A stretch of DNA of 64,000 bases. It comes from Humulus lupulus (Eukaryota; Streptophyta; Magnoliopsida; Rosales; Cannabaceae). Each line of letters begins with the position of its first letter. The stretch's first letter is position 1. The position numbers and the translations under genes were made by a program. The notes beneath the pieces are model-generated. The model did not search any database. It was given only the letters and a program-made list of their open reading frames with translations, and was not told where the DNA came from. The stretch lies in NCBI RefSeq assembly GCF_963169125.1, contig NC_084800.1, positions 145,262,397 to 145,326,396 on the forward strand, written 5' to 3'. Below, one piece after another: positions 1 through 11,180 of this stretch.

Positions 1-1135
1 ATTCGAGCTCTAATCTTTTCAATCGTCTCATTGCTCCTCTGAACCATATCAGGACCCAAGTATCTCCTCTCATTCATCTCATCCTAATGGATAGGTGATC
101 TGCACTTCCTCCCATATAGCATCTCATACGGAGCCACTCCGATAGTTGCCTGATAACTGTTGTTGTACGAGAACTCAATCAAAGGGAGATACTTATTCCA
201 AGATCCCCAAAGTGTAGCACACAGGCTCATAGCATGTCCTCCAGTATCTGAATTATCCTCTCAGACTGTCCATCTGTCTGAGGATGATAAGCGGTACTAA
301 ACCGCAACTGCGTGCCCATAGCCTTCTACAAACTCTCCCAAAACTTGGAAGTGAAGGTGGGGTCCCTGTCGGATACTATCGACCTCGAAGCCCCATGAAG
401 TCAAACAATTTCCTTCACATACATTTCGACAAACTGCTCCACAGTATAAGTCATCCTGACAGGTAAAAAGTGGGCAGATTTGGTATATCTATCCACAATC
501 ACCCACACCGAATCATGCTGTCCCACGGTCTTTGGAAAACCAACCATGAAGTCCATGGTGATATCTTTCCATTTCCACTCTGGAATCCCTAGAAGCTACA
601 GTAACCCCGCTGGCCTCTGATGTTCAGCCTTTACCTACTTACAAGTTAAACACTTAGCCACATAATCCACCACGTCCCTCTTCATTCTTGACCACCAATA
701 CAAGGCTCTCAAATCTTGGTACATCTTCATCGTTCTTGGATGTAAGGAATATGGAGTGGTATGCGATTCATCCAAGATCTCTCGTCAGATATCATAATCC
801 ATCGAGACACAGATTCGACCCTTGTACATCAGTAATCCCATCTCCGAGATAGAAAAGTCCTTAGTCACTCTGACTAAGACATTCTCCCTGTGCCCTCTCA
901 ACTAGGAATCCTTCCCCTATGCCTCCTTGATCCTCTCAAGGAGTGTAGATTGAAGAGTAATGTTGGCTAATCGACCAACCACCAACTCTATACCCGCTAT
1001 AGTATTCTCCTCAGCTAATTTATCGGATATCTATCTCGAACTGAACAACTGTCCTGGGCCCTTCCGACTCAATGCATCAGCCACTACATTAGCCTTCCCA
1101 GGATGGTATAAAATAGAACAATCATAATCCTTTAC
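1..1135 (-). pseudogene. G1 integrase, partial and broken
   Basis: Integrase inserts retrotransposon cDNA into chromosomes. The minus strand reads the zinc-binding part near 600-700 (WWSRMKRDVVDYV followed by CLTC), then the catalytic core: first Asp in a VIVDRYTKSAHF-like stretch near 500, second in IVSDRDPTFTS near 370, and the Glu in a DGQSER motif near 260. Several in-frame stops and frameshifts break it. The sequence leaves the window within the C-terminal region, which matches the better preserved copy at 60861-61558. The catalytic residues look present, so it decayed by stops rather than active-site loss. Confidence 0.75.
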
Positions 1136-1144
1136 CAACTCCAG

Positions 1145-1610
1145 CTACCGCCTCTGGTGTATATTCAGGTCATTCTGAGTAAAGAAGTACTTCAAACTCT
1201 TATGGTCGGTGTATATTTCGCACTTCTCACCATACGGATAATGTATCCAAACCTTAAGTGCAAATACCATTGCTGCCAACTCCAGATCATGCGTGGGATA
1301 TTTCTGTTCATACACCTTTAACTGTCTCAATGCATAGGCTATCGCCTTTCTAGCTTGCATCAACACACACCCTAAACCCTGTCTGGAAGCATCACAGTAA
1401 ACCACAAACTTCTCATTTTCTGTCGGTAGACTCAACATTGGCACGGTGATCAGCTGCCGCTTCAGTTCCTTGAAACTGTTCTCACACCTGCCTGTCCACA
1501 CATACTTAGTCTTTTTCCTTGCCAACTCAGTCAACGGTGTAGCAATTCTGGAGAACCCCTAAAAAAACCGAAGATAATACCCTACCAACCCTAGGAAACT
1601 CCTGACTTCA
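1145..1610 (-). pseudogene. G1 RNase H domain
   Basis: This is the Ty3/gypsy RNase H that degrades the RNA strand during reverse transcription. An open stretch of 129 codons (1145-1534) has the catalytic pattern: Asp in [10 protein letters not shown], Glu in [14 protein letters not shown] and Asp in [13 protein letters not shown]. The upstream RT connection (1535-1610) is in another frame or contains stops. It lies between RT and integrase, as expected in a gypsy pol. The domain itself is almost intact, but it cannot be expressed with its neighbours without frame correction. Confidence 0.85.
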
Positions 1611-1636
1611 CGGATGTTGCTCGGTCTAGGCCAATC

Positions 1637-2254
1637 TCATACTGCCTCAATCTTACTTGGGTCAACTTGAATCCCCTCCTTACTGACAATATGGCCCAGA
1701 AACGTGACTTGCGGTAGCCAAAAATCGCACTTGCTAAACTTAGCATATAACTTATGCTCCCTCCACCGTTGCAATACCAAACGTAGATGTTGTTCATGCT
1801 CTGTCTCTGACTGAGAGTACATCAGAATGTCGTCGATAAATACAATCACAAACTTGTCCAGATAGTCCTTGAAAACCCTATTCATCATATCCATAAATGT
1901 TGTTGGGGAATTGGTTAATCCAAAGGACATAACCAGGAATTCATAGTGTCTATATCTCGTGCAGAAAACAGTCTTTGGTATGTCCTCTTCTTTGATCCTT
2001 AACTGATGGTAACTTGACCGAAGATCAATCTTGGAAAACATTCTTTTTCCCTGTAGCTGGACAAATAAATCGTCGATCCTAGGTAGTGGATACTTGTTCA
2101 GCTCCATGTAGTCAACATACATCCTAAGAGATCCATCCTTCTTCTTGACAAACAACACTGGAGCACCACATGGCTCAAAACTCGGTCTGATGAATCCCAA
2201 ATCCAGTAACTCCTGCAACTGAATCTTCAACTCCTTCAACTCCGCCGGAGCCAT
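1637..2254 (-). pseudogene. G1 reverse transcriptase domain
   Basis: 205 open codons of a Ty3/gypsy reverse transcriptase. Visible motifs in order: [57 protein letters not shown] and the catalytic FIDDIL with both Asp residues. The C-terminal part continues through [11 protein letters not shown]. Several residues usual before YPLPRID are missing (ELNKYPLP instead of the longer ELNK..T..NKYPLP spacing seen in G3), a small in-frame deletion. Stops separate it from protease upstream and RNase H downstream. Confidence 0.9.
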
Positions 2255-2257
2255 TCT

Positions 2258-2759
2258 CTAAGGTGTCCTTGATACTGGCTCTGCCCCTAGCGCCAACTCT
2301 ATAACAAACTCAATCTCCTGCTGCGGCGGCAACCCTGACAGATCTGCTGGAAATAAATTTAGAAACTCACATACCAATCTGGTCTCACTCGGTTCGACTG
2401 ACACAATCCTAGAGGTATCCACAACATTTGCTAGGAATTCCATGCAACCTTCCTGCATCAGGTCTCTAGCCTTCAATGCTAAAATCATAGGTACCCGCGG
2501 TCCACTAACTGTCCCCACAAATACAAAGGGTACCTCCCCTTCTGGTTCAAAAGTCACCATCCTACACTTGCAGTCAATCGTTGCCCCACACTTCGATAAC
2601 CAATCCATCCCTAGGATCATATCAAAGTCATCCATTTCTAGCTCAATCAGATCAACAGAAAAATCCCTACCATCTATCTCTACAGCCAATGCTCTAATCC
2701 ATCTCCTAAAGACTACCAGTTCCTTAGTCGGCAACAAAGTCTGAAAACCCCTAGCATAC
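2258..2759 (-). pseudogene. G1 protease, C-terminal part
   Basis: The open reading frame 2258-2737 carries the conserved second half of a gypsy retropepsin-like protease (VDLIELEMDDFDMILGMDWL) and the linker toward RT (LPPQQEIEFVIELALG). The N-terminal half with the catalytic motif lies at 5145-5260, on the other side of the solo LTR at 2760-5144. The apparent start at 2737 is therefore an artefact of the insertion. Compare the uninterrupted homologue in G3 at 56173-56895. Confidence 0.85.
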
Positions 2760-5144
2760 TGTAACGACCCAAAATTACTAATAAGGCTTAAGGGCCTTGA
2801 TTAGCATGCCGGGAGGGCATAGCTGGATTATATGTTATTTAAAAGATTAAATGCATGATTATGTGATAGGCATGCTTACATAATTATTTGGATATATGTG
2901 ACGCATGACTATGTGTATTAGTATGCATGTAGGCCCTGACTAGGTTAGAAGGGCATATTCGTACTTCTGGCCTGTCAAGGGCATACGTGTTAATATTTGT
3001 GATAAATTGTTGAGACCACATTAATATGTGGATATATTCACAGTTTGTGACTCAAGGCGATCCTAGTGAGCGGTTTAGCGGAAAAGTCACGATATGGATA
3101 TATACCCAGCTCAGGGTGCGTTAGGGGGTAATTCTGGGAATTTAGAAAAAATATTTTAGACTATTTGACATTGAGGAATACAATTGGTGATTAGTTATGT
3201 GTCGGGATCTAAGCGGTAATTGTTAGGAACACTCGAAGAATTAGTGGGAATTGGGAGTAATGACCAAAATGCCCTTAGGATGTTTAAAAGCTTAGTTTTA
3301 ATTGGGAGGGAAATATGGTCTTTTGGTGTTTAGAATCAGAGATAAGTATTATAATACTTTATGGCTTTAGTGGAAGTTGTAGAAAGACTTAGAAGTTAAA
3401 GAAAAGAAAAGAAGAAGGAAAAGGAATGAAGGAAAAATAGAAGTCTCTTCTCTCTCTCGATTTAGGATTTCTTCTCCATTTCTTGGGGCCTTTTGGAGCT
3501 GTGGTTCAGAGGAGGGCTAGGTCAAAGCTTAGAAATTGGGTCCTTGATAAAGATTGAGGATTAGTAGAAGTTAGTCATCCAATTAAGGTATGTTTTCAAG
3601 GTTTTCTTCAGTTTCTGGTTTTGATGTTGAAATTGTTTTTTAAGTTGAGTTTTGATGGGAATTCTAGGGAGTTAAGCCTGAGGATTTGAGGAGTTGAAAG
3701 CTGAGGAGGTGTGGAATATAACCTTGGTCAAAATCCTCCAATAAAGGTAAGAAGTTCTAGCTTAAAAGTCCTAAATTTCTATTGTTCTGCTGAGTTTTGC
3801 GCTTTAAGCTCAATCATGGTGAATTCTTTGTCTTGGGGTGCATGTGGGTGGTTTTCATATGGTTGGGTCATATGGGGTGAGTTATAGATGTTGGTAGGCT
3901 TGTTTTAGGGTATGGTTGAGGTTTGGATGAGTTTTGGAGAGGTTTGGTTCGAGGAAAATTGAAGGAAGAAAAAACAGGGTTTGGCTGTGCTGTGACTAGC
4001 ACTGTAGAGCTAGCCTTTGGGCGCTACAGCGCTAGGCCTTGTGTTCTGAGAGATTTTTGGCTCTGTTTGTAGCACTACCCTATTTCCAGAAGGGGGTTTT
4101 TGGGTTATTTCTTAGGGATTTTTCCCGGGGGCTCGGGGTTTGATTCCACCACACCGTTTGGTGGAATTAGGGCATCCCGAGGGCTCGGGATTGGTCCTGA
4201 GGTTGGGTTTTTGGATTGAAGTTTGGAAATGGTTCTAACTTGTGACTGTGACTAGGTGTACACTAGGGCTTGGAAGGGATCGTGCTTGAGGGTTGTCAGC
4301 ATTGATCAAAGCTACTGAAATCCAAAGGTAAGAAAACTGCACCCGGTTATGTGATTGTATTGGGAGTAAGAGCTCCCTATATTTGTAAGATGTCATAGAT
4401 GGTATTATGCCATGGGACATGTGATAAACGACCTAATATTGTTGGAATCAATATTTGCGCACAGGGCGCGACTCGGCCACTGGTAGCTGAGCACAACTTG
4501 ATATTCACTGAGCTCGGTTTAAGTGGGCCGGAGTCAGTGGGATAAATATGGGGTGCGACCTAAGGGCATCGACCCTGATTGTTATATGTGAATTGGTTGT
4601 TAATGATAATTGATAAGCTTGGTATACTGAATGCCTAATTATATGGATGTCTTGGACTGTTGAGTGTATGATTACACTGTATGAATTATCAGATTGTTTG
4701 ATTGATGGTTATGCTCTGTTATTGTGTTTTATTGCTGGTCCTTGGCTAACGGATGCTACGTGGTGCAGGTAAAGGCAAGGGTAAGGTGGACAAGTCCTGA
4801 GTGGGAGAGCTTTGAAGCTGAATGTACATAGTCAGCTGATCGGTTGCCACGGCCGAGGAGTGGTACATGACGGGAAAGCCTAAATGTCTGTTTTGCCCTT
4901 AGAGTGGCTAGTAGCTGTACTTATAACCTGAAATTTTGTAAACTATCTTTTAAACGCTATTTCTTTTGGGATCCCATGTACTAAAACCTTTAAATATATG
5001 AAATGAAACATTTGTGACCAAAATCTTTTAACCCTAGTTCAATTATAGTTTCAGTAACACGTTTCTAACTAAATGACTTGATTAGCAAGTCTTGCTCTTT
5101 TATAAATACACAGTGTAACGTTCCTGGCTATCCAGGGCGTTACA
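2760..5144 (+). mobile_element. Solo LTR L1 (2385 bp), nested in G1, TSD catac
   Basis: The insertion starts TGTAACGACCC and ends GGGCGTTACA and is flanked by the exact 5-bp duplication catac (2755-2759 and 5145-5149). The two G1 halves read continuously across it. It matches the 5' LTR family of the Tekay-like elements here (compare 58400-60824) but in plus orientation, and has no internal region, so it is a solo LTR. Inside are the GC dyad cassette (4012-4060), splice-donor-like AGGTAAGAAAAC (4326), the conserved CTACGTGGTGCAGGTAAAGG block (4756-4775) and a terminal hairpin (5115-5143). Confidence 0.93.
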
Positions 5145-6419
5145 CATACAAAACACTAGGTATACACAGCTGATATATCACTCTTGCAGACACAAATGAA
5201 TGAGTAGCTCTTGAATCAATCAATGCAGTATAAGAAGAACCAGCACCAGAAATCTGACCTGTCACAACCGAGGGGCTAGCCTCCGCCTCAGTCTGAGTCA
5301 AGGTGAACAATTTGGCTGGAGCGAGACTGTCGCCCTGCTTCGGCTCCTTTTTCCTGGCTTGGGGGAAGTCTTTCTTCAGATGATTGGCACTCCCACAGAT
5401 AAAGCAGGCCCTAATCTTGCACTCTCCCTGATGTCGTTGTCTGCACTCAGGACACACTGGAAAACTCCTCCAGTTGTCACCTTCGCCCTGACGGCCGCCA
5501 AAAGCACCCCGTGCCCACCTATCCAAACTAGGAGGAACAAAATAATCTGGGGCCTTTCTCTTCTGCTCACTAGAGGCACTACCCCGACTGGATCCAATGA
5601 AAGGAGGCACCGTCCTCCTAGAATCGTGCCTAACAACGCTCTCTCTCCATATCTTATCCTCGGCCCCCTCAGCTGTAAGGGCCTTGTCCACTTCCTGGGC
5701 ATAAGTAGTAGTCTCTGAATCCAAAGTAATTTTTACATCATGAGCGATCATATCATTAAACCCCCGTACAAATCTATCCCTTCTTGCAGCATTAGTCGGC
5801 ACTAAATCCGGTGCAAACTTCACCAACCGGTCAAATCTCAGAGCGTACTCAGTAACTGTCAACCGATTATGAGTCAGGTTGATGAACTCGTCAACCTTCG
5901 CAGCTTGGAGTGCAACACTGTAATATTTCTCATTGAAGATGTTTCTGAATTTTCCCAAGTCATAACTGCCACATTCCTCCTCTAAGTCACTACATCCCAC
6001 ATGATGCGGGCATCTTCTCTGTCCATGTAGCTGGCACAAGCTACTCTCTCATTTCTGTCCACCATCATAAAATCCAGGATGGAGGAAATCATATTCATCC
6101 ACTACTCTACCCGCAGTGGGTCTGGTCCACCCTCGAAGGTGGGAGGATGCTGCTTCATGAACCACTCATACAAAGGTTCCCACCTGTTCTCCATAACAGG
6201 CTGAACCAGCATTGAGGCTACAGCCTGCTGAACTAACAACCCAGTGTCCTAAGGAGGGGCCTGCTGCCTCAGCTGTCGAACTTCTTCCTCTGTTTGATGC
6301 AATCTCACTTCCATTTCGGAAAACATCCATTGCCAATCCTGTGGGGCAGGTGTTGGGTCCTGACCCTGGTTTTCATCCTCGTCCCTACTATTGTGGAGTC
6401 TCAATGATTGTCGAGGCAT
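5145..6419 (-). pseudogene. G1 gag and protease N-terminus
   Basis: Gag packages element RNA. The start is the ATG at 6417-6419 (MPRQSLRLHN), near the PBS and analogous to the G3 gag start. A glutamate-rich coiled-coil-like stretch is followed by the retrotransposon gag core (HPPTFEGGPDPL near 6130; TEYALRFDRLVKFAPDLVP near 5840). The 5140-6039 stretch is open and ends in a zinc-knuckle region: CFICGSANHLKKD is present but the last Cys of CX2CX4HX4C is Phe. The protease start reads LIDSRATHSF instead of the expected DSG, so the catalytic Gly is Arg. Stops occur upstream of 6039. The ORF runs into L1. Confidence 0.85.
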
Positions 6420-6743
6420 CTCAACAATATGCCTGCAATCAACAACGCTGCTTATCAGGCATGATAACAACATCCAAAACCGCCTCCCAATTAACATTAG
6501 CCAACCATAACAACAATCCACATAACATACAAATAGCATATAACACTAAACGAGCCATGCCCTGGCATCATGCATATGTTAACTCATTCATCATGCTCTA
6601 TATAAAATAAGCAAGCAAACAGGGTAGCAATGCACATATTCAAACATATAAGTCAACCATTACCAACCAACCCTGAGTCGAGCTTGTCATTAACAGTGAG
6701 CGTACATGTTTGGTCAATTTCCAAGAACCATAAACCTTGGCTC

Positions 6744-6755
6744 GCTCTGATACCA
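6744..6755 (-). promoter_or_regulatory. Primer-binding site of G1 (tRNA-iMet type)
   Basis: The minus strand reads TGGTATCAGAGC three bases inside the 5' LTR end (LTR boundary at 6759). This is the usual plant initiator-Met tRNA primer site for minus-strand cDNA synthesis in chromoviruses. Equivalent sites lie at 58386-58396 and, mutated, at 52281-52289. Confidence 0.9.
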
Positions 6756-6758
6756 AGT

Positions 6759-8944
6759 TGTAACACCCTACTTCCTTAGAGCCGTTACTAAGTGAGTTTC
6801 AAACGTGCAATTAACTCGCTAAACAAGGTTTTAGGTTAAAAGTGTAGCTAAACCTTAATAAAAGTCATACAATTGAAAATATAATCATCAGTTTAAAATT
6901 ATAAAGCGATATACATTTGGGATCCCAAAATACTGTTTAGAAATATTTACAATTCAAAAATATAATTAAAGTCGACTAAACGACAAAATTAAGTTTAATA
7001 TAGACATCTTGCAAAAATACCCCTGGTCGTGGCAGCCAGGCAGGCCAAACATGTACGCGTCGCTTCACGCTCTCCATACTCATGGTTGGTTTACTTTCTC
7101 CTTGCGCTTACCTACACCATAGAGCACCCGTGAGCCAAAGCCCAGCAAGAAAACTCCACACAAGCAAATAACATATGCATAACCATCAATTAACACATAA
7201 CAAAACCACCAACAGACTAAACACATACAGCCATGCCGTCCTAGGCTCTTTACCAGGCCCTAGGTTCGCAGTCTACACCGTGAGGATATCCCAGGTATCC
7301 TATAGGGTCTCACCCTGGCAACTCGCACTCCGCGTTCTTAATGCTGCTCCCGGCCCCATGCCGTACTCAGCCTTCGCCGTTCCCAACCCTCGCTGTTCTC
7401 GGCCTTCGCCGTTCCCGGCTCTTGTAGTTCATTCGCATATATGCACACATAGCATAATTAAAGAAATACTTAAACACGTATAAACATAATCAATGGGGGG
7501 CTACGCCCTGCAACACAATCATACATGGTCGTGCCCTGCAATACAAACTATAGGGCCTCACCTTGCTCTACGGGTACAACAGTTTTCTTACCTGTATCCC
7601 GAGCTTCGATATCCCGAGCACAGTCCCCTGGTCCGAGCCTCGCTGAAAACCTAGTCACAACGCATCAACAACATCCATCCATCAAGTCCTAATCCATTAA
7701 ATAACTTTAGGTCATAATTATAGTTTCCTAGACCTTGCATTCTATCAATCTAGGTGATAAAATCCATCCCGAGCCTTAACTTTTAGATTCCCGAGCCTAA
7801 AACCTCCTTGAAGCTCAAAAACACACTAAGTGTCACAGCCCCATGAACCCATGCCGCGAACCGCCTCTATCTATAAACGTAACCCCAAAACAGGGCATGC
7901 GCGCCATGACCCAAGCCAAGGTGTGCTGCGGCTCACCCTTCTTCCTGGCCACCAAAAATGTTCTAGAGGGTCGTGGCTCAGCAAGAACAATGTCGCGGTC
8001 GGACCCTTCGAACCCAGAAAAATCCTCCATTTCCTCCCCCAAATTCAAGCCAATTTACCCCAAAATCAACCCAACATTTCAAGTCAATCATCACAGAAGT
8101 TCTACTATAGTCTCAGCAACAAAACCTAACAAGAATTAACCCCGAACCTCATCTAAAACTCAAGAATGATTCTTCATCTAGATCACATCCATAACTCTGA
8201 AATACCAGTATAAAATCAACATAATTCATTAAGTTAAAAGCTTACCTTGTGCTTAATTAAACCTCTGAGTTAATCCCCTAAGTTCCAAGCTCCTAGCCCC
8301 CAAAGTTCCAGCTTGATTCCTTAGTCTTTGGTTAGTTTTTCACCAAAACCTCCAAGCTTCCAAGGGAGAAGAAAGAACTGAGAGATAGAGAGAGAGAGAG
8401 GGTCGGTTCCTTAATTTTTGAGTGCTTCCTCAATTTTGTTTTATTTAACTTAAGTCTCTAAAGTTACCTCAAAGGCTTGGGGTACCAAAAACGTCCCCGA
8501 GGGCAAAATGGTAAATTTCCCCAATATTCCCTCCTAAACATTCTAACTTCAAATATATCTCCAAATATTTATTTTCATAACCTGATAACCCAATAAAACA
8601 TCTAATGCTCGTAATACCCCTCGAATCGCCTTGAGTCGAGTATTCAACCTTGTTGTGACTTCTTGCTAAACAGCTCCCTAAGACTGTCTCGGATCGCGTA
8701 GCACAGATATATCACAAATATATCATAATATTCACAATTATTACATTTATGCCCTCAATGAGATAAAATTACAAACATGCTCCTAATAACCAAACGGGCC
8801 CCACATGCATATTTAATTCACCTAAAGCATGCATATCTAACCACATACTCATCAAATTCACATATTATAATAATAAATCACTTATTGCCCTCCCGACATG
8901 CTAATCAAAACCCTAAGCCTTATTAGCAAATTTGGGACGCAACA
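6759..8944 (-). repeat. L2: 5' LTR of G1 (2186 bp)
   Basis: The plus-strand boundaries are TGTAACACCCTACTTCC and TTTGGGACGCAACA, the reverse complement of a TGT...ACA LTR; the outer end is degraded (GTTACA to GCAACA). The PBS abuts the inner end, so it is the 5' LTR. It contains the conserved block at 7105-7152, splice-donor-like motifs on the minus strand (near 7590 and 8243), a degenerate GC-dyad cassette (7848-8000) and the terminal hairpin (6760-6788). It lies directly against copia integrase at 8945. The other copy of the target duplication is outside the window; TGTAT at 8945-8949 is the predicted one. Confidence 0.88.
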
Positions 8945-9281
8945 TGTATGGTGTAGTGCATTCATGTATAATGCCATGTTGTTCACAAAACTCATTAAAA
9001 TCATTTGAAAAGTATTCACCACCTCTATCACGTCTAAGAGTCTTAAGTTTCCTTTCCAATTGATGTTCTACTTCTGCTTTATAAATTTTAAATTCATTAA
9101 ATGCCTCATCCTTACTCTTAAGCAAATACACATAAGAATACCTAAAGAAATCATTTACAAAAGTTATGAAGTGTCTATTTTCTCCTATAGTCAACATGCC
9201 ATTTAATTTACATAAGTCACTATATATTAAGTCTAGCAAGTTTGAACATCTATCAACACTTGGAAAAAATTTCTTCAACAT
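8945..9281 (-). pseudogene. Copia integrase core, truncated by G1
   Basis: Minus-strand Ty1/copia integrase catalytic domain. The stretch SDLCKLNGMLTIGENRHF carries the first Asp region; FITFVNDFFRYSYVYLL and LKTLRRDRGGEYFSNDFNEF carry the second Asp region (DRGGEY is typical of copia). It stops at GIIHECTTPY, just before the usual copia QQNG..E motif with the catalytic Glu, because the G1 LTR begins there. The remaining integrase, RT and RNase H are presumably left of the window. Confidence 0.9.
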
Positions 9282-9289
9282 TTTAGATT

Positions 9290-9470
9290 AACACATAATT
9301 CATATTTATCATGCTCATTCATATCACAATTAATTAATCCACATTTAACAACTTTGTTAATTGTGCTATAAACTATATGAGCAAGCCTATTATGCCACAA
9401 AGTATTAGAACTATAATTAATCACATTACAAGAATTAGATGCCATATTATTATTATTATTGTTATCAAGA
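9290..9470 (-). pseudogene. Copia GAG-pre-integrase (zinc-binding) domain, broken
   Basis: The minus strand reads LWHNRLAH near 9395, then a segment ending ELCVNLKC near 9290. This is the copia pre-integrase HHCC region (LWH.RLGH ... C..C). A stop precedes the integrase core at 9281 and the join to the protease at 9470 needs a frame change. It lies between protease and integrase, the normal copia order (integrase before RT). Confidence 0.75.
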
Positions 9471-9928
9471 GTACATTGTTTGATAATCCCACCACATGAA
9501 TAACCATTTCCAAAAAAAAGTGTCCATTTTTATCAAAATAAGTTTACCAGATTCAAACTCCATTTTGATACCAGGATTACTCAATAGACTTCCACTTATA
9601 ATGTTTCTAGTCATATCGGGAACGTAGAGAACATTAGTTAGGGTCACTTTCTTTCCATTAGTTAGGATCTCTTTTTATTTCCCATTTGGACTTCAAGTCC
9701 CTCTTTTGCACTTTTAAAGGTTTTGAAAAGAGTTTTATCATAGGTTCTATGAATGGTGGCACAAGTATCATACCAGCTTCCTTGCACCTTTCCTTCGGTT
9801 GCATTAACTTCACTTAAGGTTGCAATAGTCTCAGCATCAATTGCATCAACATGTTTACCTTCTCTTAAGGTTGCATTAGTTTCATCACTGCATGCATAAT
9901 CTATGTCAATATCCTTTAGGGTTATCAT
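9465..9928 (-). pseudogene. Copia protease, frameshifted
   Basis: Two open pieces, 9662-9928 and 9465-9647, form one copia aspartic protease. The first has the active-site region WYDTCATIH and then TYDKTLFKTF and QMGNKK; the second has LTNVLYVPDMTRNIISGSLL and the MEFESGKLILIK strand. The triad reads DTC rather than DTG/DSG. I cannot tell whether this is a mutation or a subfamily trait. A frameshift at about 9650-9660 separates the pieces. The gag linker lies upstream. Confidence 0.82.
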
Positions 9929-10503
9929 AAATACTCATTGAATGTATTATTCTCAATTAGGGTTACGATGCATTCCTCATTGAGTACATTGAATTTAATT
10001 AAGGTTACAAAAATCTCATCATCAATTAATGTAACCCAATTAAATTTATTTAGAAGAGAAATGGTCTCATCATCAATTTTCTTAACCCTAATCTTATTAT
10101 GGTTAATTTTACAATTATCGAATCTCACATGATGATAAATAATTTTACAAACAAAACAAGTATGACAATAGCCCTTGGATTGTTCATTAATAGTTACCAT
10201 TGTACTCTTAACATAAACAATAAAATCAAACTCACAAAATTATGTCATCAAATACATTTCATTCAAATTCTTGAAATCTACGCATTTAGAAATACAGAAT
10301 TTGATGATACCATTCTCCTTAAGTATGTAATCCCATTGAGTTATCCTATCCTTTGTTAATGCAAATTTTGTTACCATATCCACATTCACGTAGCACATAT
10401 CCAAAAATAATTTTCTTTGATCTCCCATAGTTGTGTGTTCAACACAAACCAAATCTTGAAGCAAAGATTTGAAGGTTGTAGAAGATGAACAAATTTCCCT
10501 CAT
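9925..10503 (-). pseudogene. Copia gag C-terminal part and linker
   Basis: Open pieces 10240-10503 and 9925-10200 lie upstream of the protease. A degraded zinc-knuckle (CFVCKIIYHHVRF with a later Cys) is near 10150. After it a run of short degenerate repeats of the form VTLI/ITLK/ATLR/ATLS leads into the protease. The N-terminal gag is not recognisable and 10503 may not be the true start. Position and knuckle support gag; the rest is inferred. Confidence 0.6.
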
Positions 10504-11180
10504 TGTTTATTATATAATAAAAGAAGTAATTAGAAATAGAGATTTCGATTGTTGAGAATTTTTGGATTTATACTTTCTAAATCAACAATGAATAATAGGA
10601 ATAGTTCAAAGTTACAAACCCTAGATGCTAATCAAGAACCTTTTTTAAAGTATGAATGCAAATCTTGATAATCAAAGAACCATATTCATGGTATGAATGC
10701 AAAACTTGATAATAAAGAATTAAATGATTAAGTGATTATAAGATGAACTTAGAAACATTTAGTCATCAATACTAACATTATAAAAAAAAATTAAGGAAGT
10801 AAAACACAATAGAATAACACAATTACAAAGTTAGGGTTTGGAGAGATACAACCTTTGATTATGAACAACTTGAATCTTCAAACTTGGTGAACATCTAAGG
10901 CTTATACACAATAAGTTTATTGTTGTCTAAAATCTCTATTCCAAGCCTTCCCTTAGTTTCTTGAAGTTTCACCAATGTTGAATAAGTAGTGGGATTAAAA
11001 AAACCTTGAAAATTAAGTGAATTTTTAGATACCTCATCGAATAACTTTAGACCCATGAAAGTCAATGATAGATGCCTACTACACAATCTCATGTTTTCAC
11101 TTCAACTTAAGTGAAAACTGTTATGTGTTTTTTTACCTCATTCTGTAAACAACTTAACCATTATATTTAATCAATCTCAA
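10504..11180. other. AT-rich segment between copia gag and Tat1 LTR
   Basis: No convincing coding sequence. It is probably leader and/or LTR remnant of the copia element: it lies directly upstream of the minus-strand gag and has no similarity to the long LTRs here. I could not find LTR ends or a PBS. It stops abruptly at 11181, where the Tat1 5' LTR is already about 296 bp into its sequence. Confidence 0.4.

Larger units (their letters stand above)
1..8944 (-). mobile_element. G1: Tekay/Del-like Ty3/gypsy chromovirus, 3' part outside window
   Basis: Minus-strand LTR retrotransposon. Reading from high to low coordinates the order is 5' LTR (6759-8944), primer-binding site (6744-6755), gag (from 6419), protease, RT, RNase H and integrase, which is the Ty3/gypsy order. 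The integrase tail, chromodomain and 3' LTR lie left of position 1. A solo LTR at 2760-5144 interrupts gag-pol. Stops and altered key residues show that it is dead. Long LTRs, the iMet-type PBS and close similarity to the chromodomain-bearing copies at 53206-61558 support a Tekay/Del chromovirus; this lineage call is from recognition, not a tree. Confidence 0.85.

Noticed and set aside
5359..5718. 119-codon plus-strand ORF
   Set aside because: Antisense shadow of G1 gag, which has the recognisable zinc knuckle on the minus strand.
6744..6755. tRNA-like sequence TGGTATCAGAGC
   Set aside because: Only the primer-binding complement of a tRNA 3' end; no tRNA cloverleaf around it.
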